Assembly: GCF_012720115.1 (NCBI RefSeq)
Contig: NZ_VNWN01000002.1
Location: 124,001-188,000, forward strand
Source of the DNA: Sneathiella chinensis
GTDB lineage: Bacteria; Pseudomonadota; Alphaproteobacteria; Sneathiellales; Sneathiellaceae
DNA length: 64,000 nucleotides
Reading direction: 5' to 3'
Shown here: in pieces, positions 46,536 to 55,834 of the stretch
Position numbering within the stretch: position 1 is the stretch's first letter
Layout: each line of letters begins with the position of its first letter
The notes under the pieces: generated by a model
What the model was told of the DNA's origin: nothing
Seen by the model: the letters and a program-made list of their open reading frames with translations, nothing else
Database searches by the model: none
Position numbers and translations under genes: made by a program

Positions 46536-47363
46536 TTACAGGCTAACGGACCGCCCGGTCTGGCGGCGATTGAACAGGGTGATGATCTGGGCGGCGGTTT
46601 CCTCGACGGACCGGCGGGTTACATCGATGACGGGCCAGCCATTTTTAGTACACATTTTTCGCGCCGCAATCACTTCCTCCTTGATCCGTTCCATATTCAC
46701 ATAATCGGTTTCCTGCGTTTCCTTCAGGGTCAGCAACCGGTTCTTGCGGATCTGGGACAGCCGTTCAGGACTGGTGGTCAGGCCAATCACCAGCGGCCGG
46801 GTCAGGTGAAACAGCGTATCGGGCAGGGGACAATCGGGGACAATGGGAACGTTTGCCGTCTTGATCCCGCGATGGGCCAGATAAAAGGAGGTCGGCGTCT
46901 TGGAGGTGCGCGACACCCCGACCAGAACCACATCCGCCTCGTTCAATTCATGGGTCAGTTGGCCGTCATCATGGGCCATGGTGTAGTTCAGGGCCTCAAT
47001 CCGCTCGAAATATTCCTGATTGAGAGTGTGCTGCCGGCCGGGCAGGCCCCGACTTTCCTGTCCCAGATAGCGGGAAAAGGCCGCCATCACCGGGTCCAGA
47101 ATGGAAACACAGGGAACTTTCAGCTTGCGGCACCCTTTTTCCAGCGTGCGGCGCATCTCTTTATTGACCAGCGTAAACAGAACAAGACCCGGATTTTGTT
47201 CAATGGAATCAAGGATATCATCTATCTGCCGAAGATTTCTTGTCATCGACCAGACATGTTCGACCGGGGCGGCTTTCTCAAACTGGACCAGGGCAGCCTT
47301 GGCCATGGCCTGCAAGGTTTCGCCGGTGGAGTCCGAAACGAGATGAAGATGAAATTCCTGCAT
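46536..47363 (-). CDS. ppsR: Pyruvate, phosphate dikinase / PEP synthase regulatory kinase-phosphorylase
   Basis: 275-residue DUF299 protein that uses ADP to phosphorylate and Pi to dephosphorylate PEP synthase or pyruvate phosphate dikinase. The P-loop-like GVSRTSKTPTSFYLAHRG and N-terminal HLHLVSDSTGETLQAMAKA are typical, and PLVIGLTTSPERLSQIRKNRL follows. It is the homologue of Rickettsia RP001, which flanks oriC opposite hemE in Caulobacter and Rickettsia. Here it diverges from hemE across a 400-base gap that I read as oriC. Confidence 0.93.
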   Translation of the reverse strand: MQEFHLHLVSDSTGETLQAMAKAALVQFEKAAPVEHVWSMTRNLRQIDDILDSIEQNPGLVLFTLVNKEMRRTLEKGCRKLKVPCVSILDPVMAAFSRYLGQESRGLPGRQHTLNQEYFERIEALNYTMAHDDGQLTHELNEADVVLVGVSRTSKTPTSFYLAHRGIKTANVPIVPDCPLPDTLFHLTRPLVIGLTTSPERLSQIRKNRLLTLKETQETDYVNMERIKEEVIAARKMCTKNGWPVIDVTRRSVEETAAQIITLFNRRQTGRSVSL

Positions 47364-47384
47364 GATTTTTTCTGTCCACCCTAG

Positions 47385-47745
47385 TGCTGTGGATTACGGG
47401 GATAACAGGGATAACACGGCTTTATTGGCCAACTCAAAATTTTTCTCCCCGTTTACGTCTGATTCCTCCCGCCTGTTCTCAAGCCGTGAATAACTCGGAA
47501 CAGAAGATGTGGATTATGGGGAAAAGGACAATTTCAGGTGCATTTTAAAAAGTTATCCCCATAATCCCCATAATTCAACGTCAGGGGCCAAGGGGATTTT
47601 CACAGCATTATCCAAATTTAATTGAAAAACTGGATTTTATCCCCGGATTTCCTGTAAAGAGTGTGCATGAAAACTGATCCCCGTTATCCACAGGGATAAA
47701 CAACAACTACTACCTATTTTTAAATATATTATTTGTAGGGATAAC
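47385..47745. other. oriC: Predicted chromosomal replication origin (oriC)
   Basis: The 400-base gap between ppsR and hemE has no gene. It holds one perfect DnaA box, TTATCCACA (47684-47692), and several one-mismatch boxes: TGTGGATTA at 47388-47396 and 47508-47516, TTATCCCCA at 47553-47561 and TTATCCAAA at 47608-47616. There are further GGGATAAC repeats around 47399-47415 and 47738. An AT-rich tract at about 47700-47735 next to the perfect box could be the unwinding element. One GANTC site is at 47461-47465. Gene context matches hemE-oriC-RP001 of Caulobacter and Rickettsia. The exact limits are inferred. Confidence 0.83.
47684..47692 (+). promoter_or_regulatory. Perfect DnaA box
   Basis: TTATCCACA, identical to the strong DnaA consensus, inside an imperfect palindrome TTATCC-ACA-GGGATAA (47684-47699). 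It is the closest box to the AT-rich tract before hemE. Confidence 0.85.
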
Positions 47746-47763
47746 TTTCAGGAAGGTTATGTC

Positions 47764-48807
47764 GTGTCTAAAGTCCTTTCCAAACGTATGTTACAGGCTG
47801 TAAACGGTGAAAAAACAGACCGTCCGCCGTTCTGGCTAATGCGTCAGGCTGGACGCTACCTCCCGGAATACCGCGCTACACGGGCAGAAGCCGGCTCCTT
47901 TCTCGACCTTTGCTATTCCCCGAAACTGGCGGAAGAAGTGACATTGCAGCCGCTACGCCGCTATGACATGGATGCGGCGATCCTGTTTGCGGACATCCTC
48001 CTCATCCCGGATGCGCTTGGACAGCCCCTTGCATACAAGGAGGGAGAAGGCCCGGTTCTGGACCCGATCCGATCCGAAAGTGACCTGAAAAGTCTGTCGC
48101 TGGACAATCTGCACACCCGACTGGCGCCGGTTTACGAGACCGTTGACCGCCTGTCCGGGTCCATCCCGGACCACTGTACCCTGATCGGCTTTGCCGGTGC
48201 GCCGTGGACCGTGGCCACCTACATGGTCGAGGGGCGGGGATCGAAGGATTACGTCAATATCAAGAAATGGATGTACAGCGATCCGGCCGGCTTTTCCAAA
48301 CTGATTGATATCCTTGTTGAAACCACGGTTGAATATCTGACCAAACAGGTTGAGGCCGGCGCTGAAATCATTCAGATATTCGATACATGGGCAGGCGTTC
48401 TGCCCGACAATGAATTCAACACATGGGTGATCCAGCCAACAAAACGCATCGTAGACAGTCTCCGTCAGCGTTTTCCGGGACTTCCCATTATCGGCTTTCC
48501 AAAAGGGGTCGGCGGAAATCTTGATGCCTTTGTGAAGGGAACAGGGGTTTCCGCGGTCAGTCTGGATACGGGCGTTTCCCTTGACTGGGCAGCCGCTACC
48601 ATTCAGCCGCAGGTGACCGTTCAGGGCAATCTGGACCCCATCCTGCTTGTTACCGGGGGACAGGCCATGGTGGACCGGATCCATCACATTCACCAGACTC
48701 TGAAAAACGGACCGTTTATTTTCAATCTGGGTCATGGCATCATCCCGCAAACGCCGCCGGAAAATGTGGCCCTTCTGGCAGAAACCGTCAAAGGGCTGAA
48801 AAACTAG
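47764..48807 (+). CDS. hemE: Uroporphyrinogen decarboxylase
   Basis: Converts uroporphyrinogen III to coproporphyrinogen III in heme synthesis. 347 residues: [17 protein letters not shown] near the N-terminus, [32 protein letters not shown] and [10 protein letters not shown], and the C-terminal [15 protein letters not shown]. The start is GTG 47764, ten bases after AGGAAGG; a nearby ATG is out of frame. Its promoter must lie in or beside the predicted oriC, as in Caulobacter. It is the first gene of hemE-hemH-hemJ. Confidence 0.98.
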   Translation: MSKVLSKRMLQAVNGEKTDRPPFWLMRQAGRYLPEYRATRAEAGSFLDLCYSPKLAEEVTLQPLRRYDMDAAILFADILLIPDALGQPLAYKEGEGPVLDPIRSESDLKSLSLDNLHTRLAPVYETVDRLSGSIPDHCTLIGFAGAPWTVATYMVEGRGSKDYVNIKKWMYSDPAGFSKLIDILVETTVEYLTKQVEAGAEIIQIFDTWAGVLPDNEFNTWVIQPTKRIVDSLRQRFPGLPIIGFPKGVGGNLDAFVKGTGVSAVSLDTGVSLDWAAATIQPQVTVQGNLDPILLVTGGQAMVDRIHHIHQTLKNGPFIFNLGHGIIPQTPPENVALLAETVKGLKN

Positions 48808-48822
48808 TCAGGAGAGAGTTTC

Positions 48823-49869
48823 GTGGCGCGCAAGGCTGTTGTTCTTTTTAATCTCGGGGGACCGGATAATCTCAACGCGGTTGAACCGTTTCTGTTTAAT
48901 CTGTTCAATGATCCGGCGATTATTCGGCTGCCAAAGCCGGTTCGTTTCCTGATTGCAAAGCTGATTTCCAAGCGCCGGGCGCCCATAGCGCAGGAAATTT
49001 ACCGGAAAATGGGCGGGGCCTCGCCGCTGCTGGACGAAACGGATCGTCAGGCCAAGGCCCTGTCAGAACAACTGGCCACCAATCTGGACGGGGATCAGTA
49101 TCAGGTTTTTGTCGCCATGCGATACTGGCATCCCCGCGCCGACGCGGTTGCCCGGGAGGTGAAGGCCTATGATCCCGATGAAGTGATCCTGTTGCCGCTC
49201 TATCCGCAATTTTCAACCACCACGTCGGATTCTTCCCTGAAGGAATGGGCGAGGGAGGCGGACAGGGCCGGCATTTCCGCCGCCACCACCACCCTGTGCT
49301 GCTATCCCACCGAAACGGGCTTCATCAGCGCCTATACGGACCTGATCCGGCAATCCTTACAGAAGATGGAAGGGGAAGATGCCCCCAGGCTTCTGTTTTC
49401 GGCCCATGGGCTGCCTAAAAAGATTGTTGATGGGGGGGACCCCTACCAATGGCAGGTAGAGCAGACTGTGGCCGCTATTGCGGCGGAACTGGCTGTGGCC
49501 GATCTGGACTACCGGATCTGTTATCAAAGCCGGGTCGGACCCGTTGAATGGATCGGTCCGGCGACCGAGGATGAAATTGGCCGCGCCGGGGAAGACGGAA
49601 AATCGCTTCTTGTGGTGCCGGTTGCCTTCGTGTCCGAACATTCGGAAACTCTTGTTGAGCTGGATGTGGAATATGCGGAACTGGCTGCGGAAAAAGGCGT
49701 TCCCGCCTATCACCGGGTCCCGACGGTGACCTGTCATCCGGCCTTCATCAAGGGGCTGGCAGGGATTGTCCTGAATCGGAAGAGGGGCTGCCACACCAGT
49801 CATTGCCATGATCGGCTTTGCCCGAAATCCTTTGTGGGCTGTAAAACACAACCGAAAGAACAGGAATAA
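48823..49869 (+). CDS. hemH: Ferrochelatase
   Basis: Inserts Fe(II) into protoporphyrin IX. 348 residues from GTG 48823. The N-terminal VVLFNLGGPDNLNAVEPF, the metal-site FSAHGLPKK (catalytic His) and FVSEHSETLVELD are present. The C-terminus has four cysteines, C323-x4-C-x4-C-x6-C340, resembling the cluster ligands of [2Fe-2S]-containing bacterial ferrochelatases such as that of Caulobacter. It lies 15 bases after hemE and five before hemJ. Confidence 0.97.
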   Translation: MARKAVVLFNLGGPDNLNAVEPFLFNLFNDPAIIRLPKPVRFLIAKLISKRRAPIAQEIYRKMGGASPLLDETDRQAKALSEQLATNLDGDQYQVFVAMRYWHPRADAVAREVKAYDPDEVILLPLYPQFSTTTSDSSLKEWAREADRAGISAATTTLCCYPTETGFISAYTDLIRQSLQKMEGEDAPRLLFSAHGLPKKIVDGGDPYQWQVEQTVAAIAAELAVADLDYRICYQSRVGPVEWIGPATEDEIGRAGEDGKSLLVVPVAFVSEHSETLVELDVEYAELAAEKGVPAYHRVPTVTCHPAFIKGLAGIVLNRKRGCHTSHCHDRLCPKSFVGCKTQPKEQE

Positions 49870-49874
49870 AAAAT

Positions 49875-50324
49875 ATGTCCGGTTTTCTTGCAGACATGTA
49901 TCCCTGGATCAAGGCGTTTCATATCATGTCCGTCATCGCATGGATGGCGGGAATGTTTTATTTACCAAGGCTTTACGTTTATCATGCAGAGGCAAAACCG
50001 GGGTCCGAGCAATCCGAAACCTTCAAGGTGATGGAGCGGCGCCTGCTGCGCGGGATTATCAATCCTGCCATGATCATGACCTTCCTGTTCGGGGTTCTGC
50101 TGCTGTCCACACCGGGGATTGTTGACTGGTCCGCTGGCTGGATTTGGATCAAGATTACCATGCTGGTGATCATGGGGGCGTTTCATGGCTCCCTGTCCCG
50201 CTGGCGCCGGGATTTCGACCAAGACAAGAATACAAAATCATCAAAATTCTATCGGTACGCGAATGAAGTTCCCACGCTTTTAATGGTTGTGATCGTTATT
50301 ATGGCTGTTGTTAAGCCGTTTTAG
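49875..50324 (+). CDS. hemJ: HemJ-type protoporphyrinogen IX oxidase
   Basis: 149-residue inner-membrane protein with about four helices. The conserved His-rich first helix region (AFHIMSVIAWMAGMFYLPRLYVYHAE), the central ERRLLRGIINPAMI and the late FHGSLSRWRRDF fit HemJ (UPF0093), which oxidises protoporphyrinogen IX in bacteria that lack HemG/HemY. It directly follows ferrochelatase, the next enzyme in the pathway. Position between hemH and rho is widespread in alphaproteobacteria. Confidence 0.95.
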   Translation: MSGFLADMYPWIKAFHIMSVIAWMAGMFYLPRLYVYHAEAKPGSEQSETFKVMERRLLRGIINPAMIMTFLFGVLLLSTPGIVDWSAGWIWIKITMLVIMGAFHGSLSRWRRDFDQDKNTKSSKFYRYANEVPTLLMVVIVIMAVVKPF

Positions 50325-50388
50325 TCTGTATATACTTCAATTACACAGTTGACTTGGGGGGAAGAAGCTGTCATTCATGGGAGATGGT

Positions 50389-50491
50389 CGGGCGCTGGAT
50401 CTACAGCCCGGGACTTGTGACCTGAACTTTCCGTTTCACATTAGCCGAAAGAGAAACGTACGCTCCAGACAGCGGCTTATTCCCCAATAAG
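50389..50491 (+). promoter_or_regulatory. Hairpin-rich leader before rho
   Basis: The 225-base gap before rho holds three stem-loops: CGGGC/GCCCG at about 50389-50411, CGTTTC/GAAACG at 50432-50458, and CTTATT-CCCC-AATAAG at 50476-50491. None ends in a T-run. TTGACT at 50349-50354 is a possible -35 without a clear -10. Rho leaders are commonly attenuated by Rho itself, so an autoregulatory role is plausible. Confidence 0.45.
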
Positions 50492-50549
50492 TAAAGACAT
50501 ATCACACTCTTATCATCCTGGTATTAAATATTAATCTTTAGAGATTTAC

Positions 50550-51806
50550 ATGAATCTTCAAGAACTGAAAAAGAAGTCTCCTCCGGAATTGCTCGCTGCT
50601 GCGGAATCTCTGGAAATCGAGAATGCCTCGACCATGCGCAAACAGGAACTTCTGTTTGCCATATTGAAGCATGAAGCGGAAAAAGGTGAAGAAATCACCG
50701 GTGGGGGCGTCCTGGAAATCCTGCAGGACGGTTTCGGCTTTCTTCGCTCTCCGGATGCCAACTATCTGGCCGGTCCCGATGATATTTATGTCAGCCCAAG
50801 CCAGATCCGACGATTTTCCCTCCGCACCGGCGACACGGTGGAAGGGGAGATCCGAAGCCCCAAGGATGGAGAGCGTTATTTCGCTCTGCTGAAGATCCAG
50901 AAAATCAATTTTGAAGATCCAGACAAAGCCCGCCACAAGATCAATTTCGACAACCTCACACCGCTTTACCCAGAAGAGCGGATCAAACTTGAAACCCCCG
51001 ATCCCACAACCGCCGTCAGTTCCGCCCGTGTGATCGATCTGGTTTCCCCGCAAGGCAAGGGACAGCGCGCCCTGATCGTGGCGCCGCCCCGGACCGGTAA
51101 GACGGTTCTGCTTCAGAATATCGCCAATTCCATCACCACCAACAACCCGGAAGTCTATCTGATCGTTCTGCTGATCGATGAGCGTCCGGAAGAAGTGACC
51201 GACATGAAGCGGTCCGTGAACGGTGAAGTGATTTCATCCACCTTTGACGAACCGGCTTCCCGTCACGTACAGGTTGCAGAGATGGTCATTGAGAAGGCCA
51301 AGCGGCTGGTGGAACACAAGCGGGACGTTGTGATCCTGCTGGACAGTATCACCCGTCTGGCCCGTGCCTATAACACCGTGGTGCCCAGCAGTGGTAAAGT
51401 CTTGACCGGTGGTGTGGATGCCAACGCCCTGCAACGCCCGAAACGCTTCTTTGGTGCGGCCCGTAATATCGAGGAAGGCGGATCGCTGACCATCGTTGCC
51501 ACCGCCCTGATTGATACCGGCTCCCGCATGGACGAGGTCATTTTCGAGGAATTCAAGGGAACCGGCAACTCCGAGATCATTCTGGACCGCAAGTTGTCCG
51601 ACAAGCGCGTCTTCCCGGCCATCGACATTACCCGTTCTGGTACCCGCAAGGAAGAATTGCTGGTCGACAAGGGCACGCTTTCCAAGATGTGGGTCCTTCG
51701 CCGGATCCTCAACCCGATGGGGACGGTGGATGCCATGGAATTCCTGCTCGACAAGCTCAGGACCAGCAAGACAAACGACGATTTCTTCGATTCCATGAAT
51801 ACCTGA
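50550..51806 (+). CDS. rho: Transcription termination factor Rho
   Basis: Hexameric RNA helicase that ends transcription. 418 residues: N-terminal helical domain (1-45), RNA-binding cold-shock-like domain with [16 protein letters not shown], ATPase core with Walker [12 protein letters not shown] (178-188), Walker [16 protein letters not shown] and [14 protein letters not shown], and the secondary RNA-binding Q/R-loop regions. It is full length with no large insertion. A terminator follows its stop. Confidence 0.99.
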   Translation: MNLQELKKKSPPELLAAAESLEIENASTMRKQELLFAILKHEAEKGEEITGGGVLEILQDGFGFLRSPDANYLAGPDDIYVSPSQIRRFSLRTGDTVEGEIRSPKDGERYFALLKIQKINFEDPDKARHKINFDNLTPLYPEERIKLETPDPTTAVSSARVIDLVSPQGKGQRALIVAPPRTGKTVLLQNIANSITTNNPEVYLIVLLIDERPEEVTDMKRSVNGEVISSTFDEPASRHVQVAEMVIEKAKRLVEHKRDVVILLDSITRLARAYNTVVPSSGKVLTGGVDANALQRPKRFFGAARNIEEGGSLTIVATALIDTGSRMDEVIFEEFKGTGNSEIILDRKLSDKRVFPAIDITRSGTRKEELLVDKGTLSKMWVLRRILNPMGTVDAMEFLLDKLRTSKTNDDFFDSMNT

Positions 51807-51830
51807 CGGAAATCGACTTAAGATTTAAAG

Positions 51831-51861
51831 AAAAAGGCGCCCCGGATGAGGCGCCTTTTTT
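51831..51861 (+). terminator. Rho-independent terminator after rho
   Basis: AAAAAGGCGCC (51831-51841) pairs with GGCGCCTTTTT (51850-51860) around an 8-base loop, with six T residues at the end. It sits 25 bases after the rho stop, in front of the convergent quinone oxidoreductase gene. Confidence 0.93.
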
Positions 51862-51907
51862 GTGTCAGGAACGCGCTCGCGCCCCCAATCGTTTCGATAG
51901 CGGAATA

Positions 51908-52882
51908 TTACAGCGTGAAGATGCTGGAGCCCGTGGTTTTCCGGCCTTCCAGATCCTGATGGGCCTTCACCGCCTCGGACAGGTGATAGCGTTGCTGGAT
52001 ATTGATTTTCAGCACGCCCTGTTCCACCAGTGTGATCAGATCCTGCGCGGATTGTTCAAGGTCGGCCCGCTTGCTGTTATATTCCATCAGGGTCGGACGG
52101 GTGACATAAAGCGACCCCTTGGCCGCGAGGATGCCCAGATTGACCCCCTCAACCGGCCCTGAGGAGTTTCCATAGGACACCATAAGCCCCCGCGGCGACA
52201 GGCAGTCCAGGGACTGTTCAAACGTTTCCTTGCCGATGCTGTCATAAACCACGGGAACACCCTTGCCGTTCGTAATTTCGCGAACGCGGTCCACAAAATT
52301 TTCGGTGCGATAGTTGATGGTATGGTCACAGCCGTTCTGGCGGGCCAGTTCGGCCTTTTCCTCGGACCCGACGGTGCCGATGATGGTGGCGCCGATATGC
52401 TTCGCCCACTGACAGGCCAGCAGGCCAACCCCGCCCGCCGCCGCATGGAACAGGATGGTATCCCCGGCCTTGACCTTGAAGGTCCGTTGCAGAAGATATT
52501 CTGCGGTCATGCCCTGCAACATCATGGCAGCGGCGGTTTCGTCATCAATGCTGTCCGGCAGTTTGATCAGGATATCGGCCGGCATGACCCGCGCCTCGGC
52601 ATAGGCGCCGATGGGGCGGCCCGCATAGGCAACCCGGTCGCCAACGGACAATCCGCTTACGCCGTCGCCCAGTTCCTCGATAACGCCCGCCGCTTCCATG
52701 CCGATAGAGGTGGGGAAGGTGGACGGGTAAAGGCCGGTTCTGAAATAGACATCGATAAAGTTGAGGCCAACGGCATTATGCCGGACCCGAACCTCCCCGG
52801 GGCCCGGTTTGCCAACCTCCACATCTTGCCATTTCATGACTTCCGGTCCGCCCGGCTCCTGAAGAACGATTGCTTTTGTCAT
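51908..52882 (-). CDS. Zinc-independent quinone oxidoreductase (QorA-like, MDR family)
   Basis: 324 residues, full length for NADPH:quinone oxidoreductases of the medium-chain dehydrogenase/reductase superfamily. The N-terminal GroES-like part has VRVRHNAVGLNFIDVYFRTGLYP and SIGMEAAGVIEELG. The nucleotide fold has LFHAAAGGVGLLACQWAK. The zinc ligands of alcohol dehydrogenases are absent, as expected for QOR. It reduces quinones or related carbonyls, perhaps in electrophile stress. It stands alone with a 63-base gap to ogt, within which a 17-bp tandem duplication lies. Confidence 0.92.
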   Translation of the reverse strand: MTKAIVLQEPGGPEVMKWQDVEVGKPGPGEVRVRHNAVGLNFIDVYFRTGLYPSTFPTSIGMEAAGVIEELGDGVSGLSVGDRVAYAGRPIGAYAEARVMPADILIKLPDSIDDETAAAMMLQGMTAEYLLQRTFKVKAGDTILFHAAAGGVGLLACQWAKHIGATIIGTVGSEEKAELARQNGCDHTINYRTENFVDRVREITNGKGVPVVYDSIGKETFEQSLDCLSPRGLMVSYGNSSGPVEGVNLGILAAKGSLYVTRPTLMEYNSKRADLEQSAQDLITLVEQGVLKINIQQRYHLSEAVKAHQDLEGRKTTGSSIFTL

Positions 52883-52903
52883 TTACTGATCCTTTTTTTA
52901 TGC

Positions 52904-52937
52904 GCCCGCAGAAGTGAAAAGCCCGCAGAAGTGAAAA
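52904..52937 (+). repeat. 17-bp perfect tandem duplication
   Basis: GCCCGCAGAAGTGAAAA occurs twice in direct succession (52904-52920 and 52921-52937) between ogt and the quinone oxidoreductase gene, 21 bases from the qor start. It looks like a recent slippage event. Confidence 0.9.
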
Positions 52938-52945
52938 GAGAGTGT

Positions 52946-53425
52946 TTAGATATCCAGTTCCTGCTGTTGCGAGGGCAGGGCATTTTCCAGCCGCAGCAGG
53001 GCTTTCTTGGTGTCCAGTCCGCCGTCCCCGGAATAGCCGCCAAGGTCTTTTCCAGCCGCCAGAACCCGGTGACAGGGAATGATGATCGGGATCGGGTTCA
53101 GGCCGCAGGCATTGCCTACGGCCTGGGCGGAACTGTCCAGATCCCTGGCGATGTCCCCATAGGACCGCGTCTGACCGCCGGGAATGGCGTTCATGGCGGC
53201 ACAGACCTGTTTCTGGAAATCCGAACCCGGCGGATTGAGGGGAAGGTCGAAATCCAGTCTTTCCCCGTCGAAATAGTCATTCAGTTGCTGGATTGCCTGT
53301 TCCAGAAGCGGTGTTTTTTCCTGCCATTCAGAAGGAACCCATCCCCAGTCAAGGGAAACGATCGCCCCGTCTTCCTCGGTAAGGGTCAGATCGCCAACCG
53401 GGCTGTGCATACAAAGCTGGGGCAT
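52946..53425 (-). CDS. ogt: Methylated-DNA-protein-cysteine S-methyltransferase
   Basis: Direct repair of O6-alkylguanine by suicide transfer to a cysteine. 159 residues with the acceptor site IPCHRVL (C118), the DNA-binding HTH region TRSYGDIARDL and AVGNACGLNPI. This is the small Ogt form, without an Ada regulatory domain. The start abuts the stop of the upstream YyaL-like gene with no gap, implying cotranscription. Confidence 0.94.
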   Translation of the reverse strand: MPQLCMHSPVGDLTLTEEDGAIVSLDWGWVPSEWQEKTPLLEQAIQQLNDYFDGERLDFDLPLNPPGSDFQKQVCAAMNAIPGGQTRSYGDIARDLDSSAQAVGNACGLNPIPIIIPCHRVLAAGKDLGGYSGDGGLDTKKALLRLENALPSQQQELDI

Positions 53426-55450
53426 TCAGGATTTCTCCTCAAGAAGGCTGCGAAGATCGTGGGAATTGTTGGCCGGATTGGAACAGACAGGCCCCTTGCA
53501 AATATAGGCGGTGGCCTTGTCGTCTTTGCGGGTCTTGCCTTTTGCCGGATGATCAAAGGGCAGGTCGTCCGTTGCTTCCAGAATATTGACGATACGGGCC
53601 GGCAGGCTGAAATCATTGAGGGCGGCCAGAAGGTCCAGCGTTTCCGGCTCGTCCCGGCGACCGACAATAATGACCTGCGTTGCCTCGATCAGGGTTTCAA
53701 AATTGTTCAGGAAGGTGGCCAGCGGGAAGAAATTGCGCCCCAGCTCCGCCGAGAAGGTTCGAACAATGTCTGTTGCCTTTTCAAACGGCTCCCGCTCTCC
53801 GGTCAGGTAATGCAGCTTGGCCAGCACCTCAATCAGGGTGCCGTTGCCCGCAGGTACCGCGTTGTCAAAGGCGTTTCTGGTGCGGACAATCAGGGCCTCC
53901 GCATCATCAGCAGTGAGGAAATACCCGCCTTCGTCCGCCCAGAAATGGGTGTTCAGGATGGTGATCCAGTCCTGTACCCGCTGAAGATAGAAATTCTTGC
54001 CTGTGGCCTCGAACAGGACCAGACCGGCCCGCGCCATATTGGCGTAATCGTCCAGCATTCCGGTGTGCCGGGCCTGACCCTGACGGTAGCTGTGATACAG
54101 GCGGCCCTCGTCGGTCATGGACAGGGAGGTAATGGCCGTAAAGGCGCCTTCGGCTTTTTCAATCCAATCCGGTTCGCTGAAATACATGCCCGCCTTGGCG
54201 AGGGAGGCAATCATCAATCCGTTCCAGTCCGTGAGAACCTTGTCGTCCAGTCCGGGCCGGACCCGTTTTTCCCGTTCGGCAAAGAGCAGGCCAGACAGAT
54301 GGGCCAGCCGTTCCTCGGTTTCCGGGTCCAGCATGTTGGGGTAGGCGAGGCGGTGCAGGATGTTCACATCTTCCCAGTTGCCATCTTCCCGAACGCCATA
54401 GATTTCCGAATACTGGTGGCCTTCATCGCCCAGAATGTCGTTCACCTGCTGTTGGGTCCAGGTATAGAACTTGCCCTCGACCCCTTCGCTGTCTGCGTCC
54501 AGTGTGGCGGCAAAGGCCCCGGTGTCGGTGGTCATCTCGCGCAGCAGCCAGCCAATCGTCTGGTAAATACGGGCTTGCAGAAGGTCACTTTTGTTTTCTG
54601 CATGAACCAGCAGCATCAGGTCGAGGATCTGGGCGTTGTCATACAGCATTTTCTCGAAATGCGGGACCATCCACGCCGCATCGGTGGAATAGCGTGCATA
54701 ACCGCCCCCAAGATGGTCATAAATGCCCCCCTGCGACATGGCGATCAGGGCTTTTGTCACCACTTCGGCCAGTTGTTCGTTGCCGGTCCGGATATAGCTG
54801 CGCCAGATATTTTCCAGAACATAGGTCTGCGGGAATTTGGGCGCCGATCCGATGCCACCAAATTCCGGGTCCGCCTCCTGGGCGTAGCGGTCGGCAATCC
54901 GGTCCAGCACTTCAAGGGTCAGTTTCGGGCGATCCCCCTCAGGGGTGCTGTTCATTTTCTTCAGGGCCGCTTTCAGGGCATCCCGGTTCTTGGAAACCTT
55001 TTCGGGCTCATTCTTGAAAATGCCGGAAACGGCGGTCAGCACATCGGTAAAACCGGGACGACCATAGCCGGACTGTTTCGGGAAATAGGTGCCGCCCCAG
55101 AACGGCTCCCCCTTGGAATTCAGAAACATGGTCAGCGGCCATCCGCCCTGTTCCCCCAGAAGGGAGAGGGAGGTCTGGTAAATCTGGTCGATGTCGGGGC
55201 GCTCTTCCCGGTCCACCTTGATATTGATGAACAGGTCATTCATCAGGGCCGCTACCTCGTCATCCTCGAAACTTTCATGGGCCATGACGTGGCACCAGTG
55301 ACAGGCGGCATATCCCACACTCAACAGGATCGGTTTGCCTTCGCGTTTTGCAAGGTCCAGTGTTTCCTGGCTCCACGGTTGCCAGTGGACGGGGTTGTCC
55401 TTGTGCTGAAGCAGGTATGGACTTGTTTCCTTGTGCAGGACATTTTTCAT
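53426..55450 (-). CDS. YyaL-like thioredoxin-domain protein (DUF255)
   Basis: 674 residues. The N-terminal thioredoxin-fold DUF255 starts [21 protein letters not shown] and has the redox motif CHWC (C50, C53). It is followed by an (alpha/alpha)6 glycosidase-like region, e.g. [16 protein letters not shown] and [17 protein letters not shown]. The family is found from bacteria to mammals (SPATA20) and its reaction is not established. No signal peptide. Its stop touches the ogt start, so the pair forms a short operon. Confidence 0.92.
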   Translation of the reverse strand: MKNVLHKETSPYLLQHKDNPVHWQPWSQETLDLAKREGKPILLSVGYAACHWCHVMAHESFEDDEVAALMNDLFINIKVDREERPDIDQIYQTSLSLLGEQGGWPLTMFLNSKGEPFWGGTYFPKQSGYGRPGFTDVLTAVSGIFKNEPEKVSKNRDALKAALKKMNSTPEGDRPKLTLEVLDRIADRYAQEADPEFGGIGSAPKFPQTYVLENIWRSYIRTGNEQLAEVVTKALIAMSQGGIYDHLGGGYARYSTDAAWMVPHFEKMLYDNAQILDLMLLVHAENKSDLLQARIYQTIGWLLREMTTDTGAFAATLDADSEGVEGKFYTWTQQQVNDILGDEGHQYSEIYGVREDGNWEDVNILHRLAYPNMLDPETEERLAHLSGLLFAEREKRVRPGLDDKVLTDWNGLMIASLAKAGMYFSEPDWIEKAEGAFTAITSLSMTDEGRLYHSYRQGQARHTGMLDDYANMARAGLVLFEATGKNFYLQRVQDWITILNTHFWADEGGYFLTADDAEALIVRTRNAFDNAVPAGNGTLIEVLAKLHYLTGEREPFEKATDIVRTFSAELGRNFFPLATFLNNFETLIEATQVIIVGRRDEPETLDLLAALNDFSLPARIVNILEATDDLPFDHPAKGKTRKDDKATAYICKGPVCSNPANNSHDLRSLLEEKS

Positions 55451-55561
55451 GGTAACCCCGTAAAGCCAATCGTTTAACGTGCATTTCGTTGATCGAAAGC
55501 GTTATTTCACATACCCTTCTACAGGAAGATCATCCCCCGTTTCAATGAGGAGACCCCGGCA

Positions 55562-55816
55562 ATGAAGATTAAACTTGATATTGAGTGCACGCCACAGGAA
55601 GCAAGAATATTTTTCGGGCTGCCGGACGTGGAAAAGATGCAGGAAGCCATCATGAAAGAGCTGCAGGACCGAATGATCGAGAACATTTCCGGCCTCGACC
55701 CGGAAAAGATGATGAAAACATGGCTGCCTGCCAGTATGAAGGGGTTCGATCAGATGCAGAACATGTTCTGGTCCTCACTTTCCGGGGACAAGGGCGGTTC
55801 TGACAGCAAGGAATGA
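55562..55816 (+). CDS. Small conserved protein of unknown function (DUF6489-like)
   Basis: 84 residues, acidic and Met-rich, starting MKIKLDIECTPQEARIFFGLP. The middle PEKMMKTWLPASMKGFDQM is conserved in short alphaproteobacterial proteins I believe are annotated DUF6489, but I cannot verify this. The charged helix VEKMQEAIMKELQDRMIENI suggests an oligomeric helical protein, somewhat phasin-like in appearance. It is 18 bases before mnmE and may be cotranscribed with it. Confidence 0.7.
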   Translation: MKIKLDIECTPQEARIFFGLPDVEKMQEAIMKELQDRMIENISGLDPEKMMKTWLPASMKGFDQMQNMFWSSLSGDKGGSDSKE

Positions 55817-55834
55817 CAGGTCGGGAACGTCTTT

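Noticed and set aside
47101-47346. Plus-strand frame over the ppsR gene near oriC
   Set aside because: Antisense to ppsR, which has clear family motifs.
52322-55477. A 1051-codon open frame on the plus strand
   Set aside because: It is antisense to the quinone oxidoreductase, ogt and YyaL-like genes, whose frames show clear conserved motifs; long antisense frames are common in GC-rich coding DNA.
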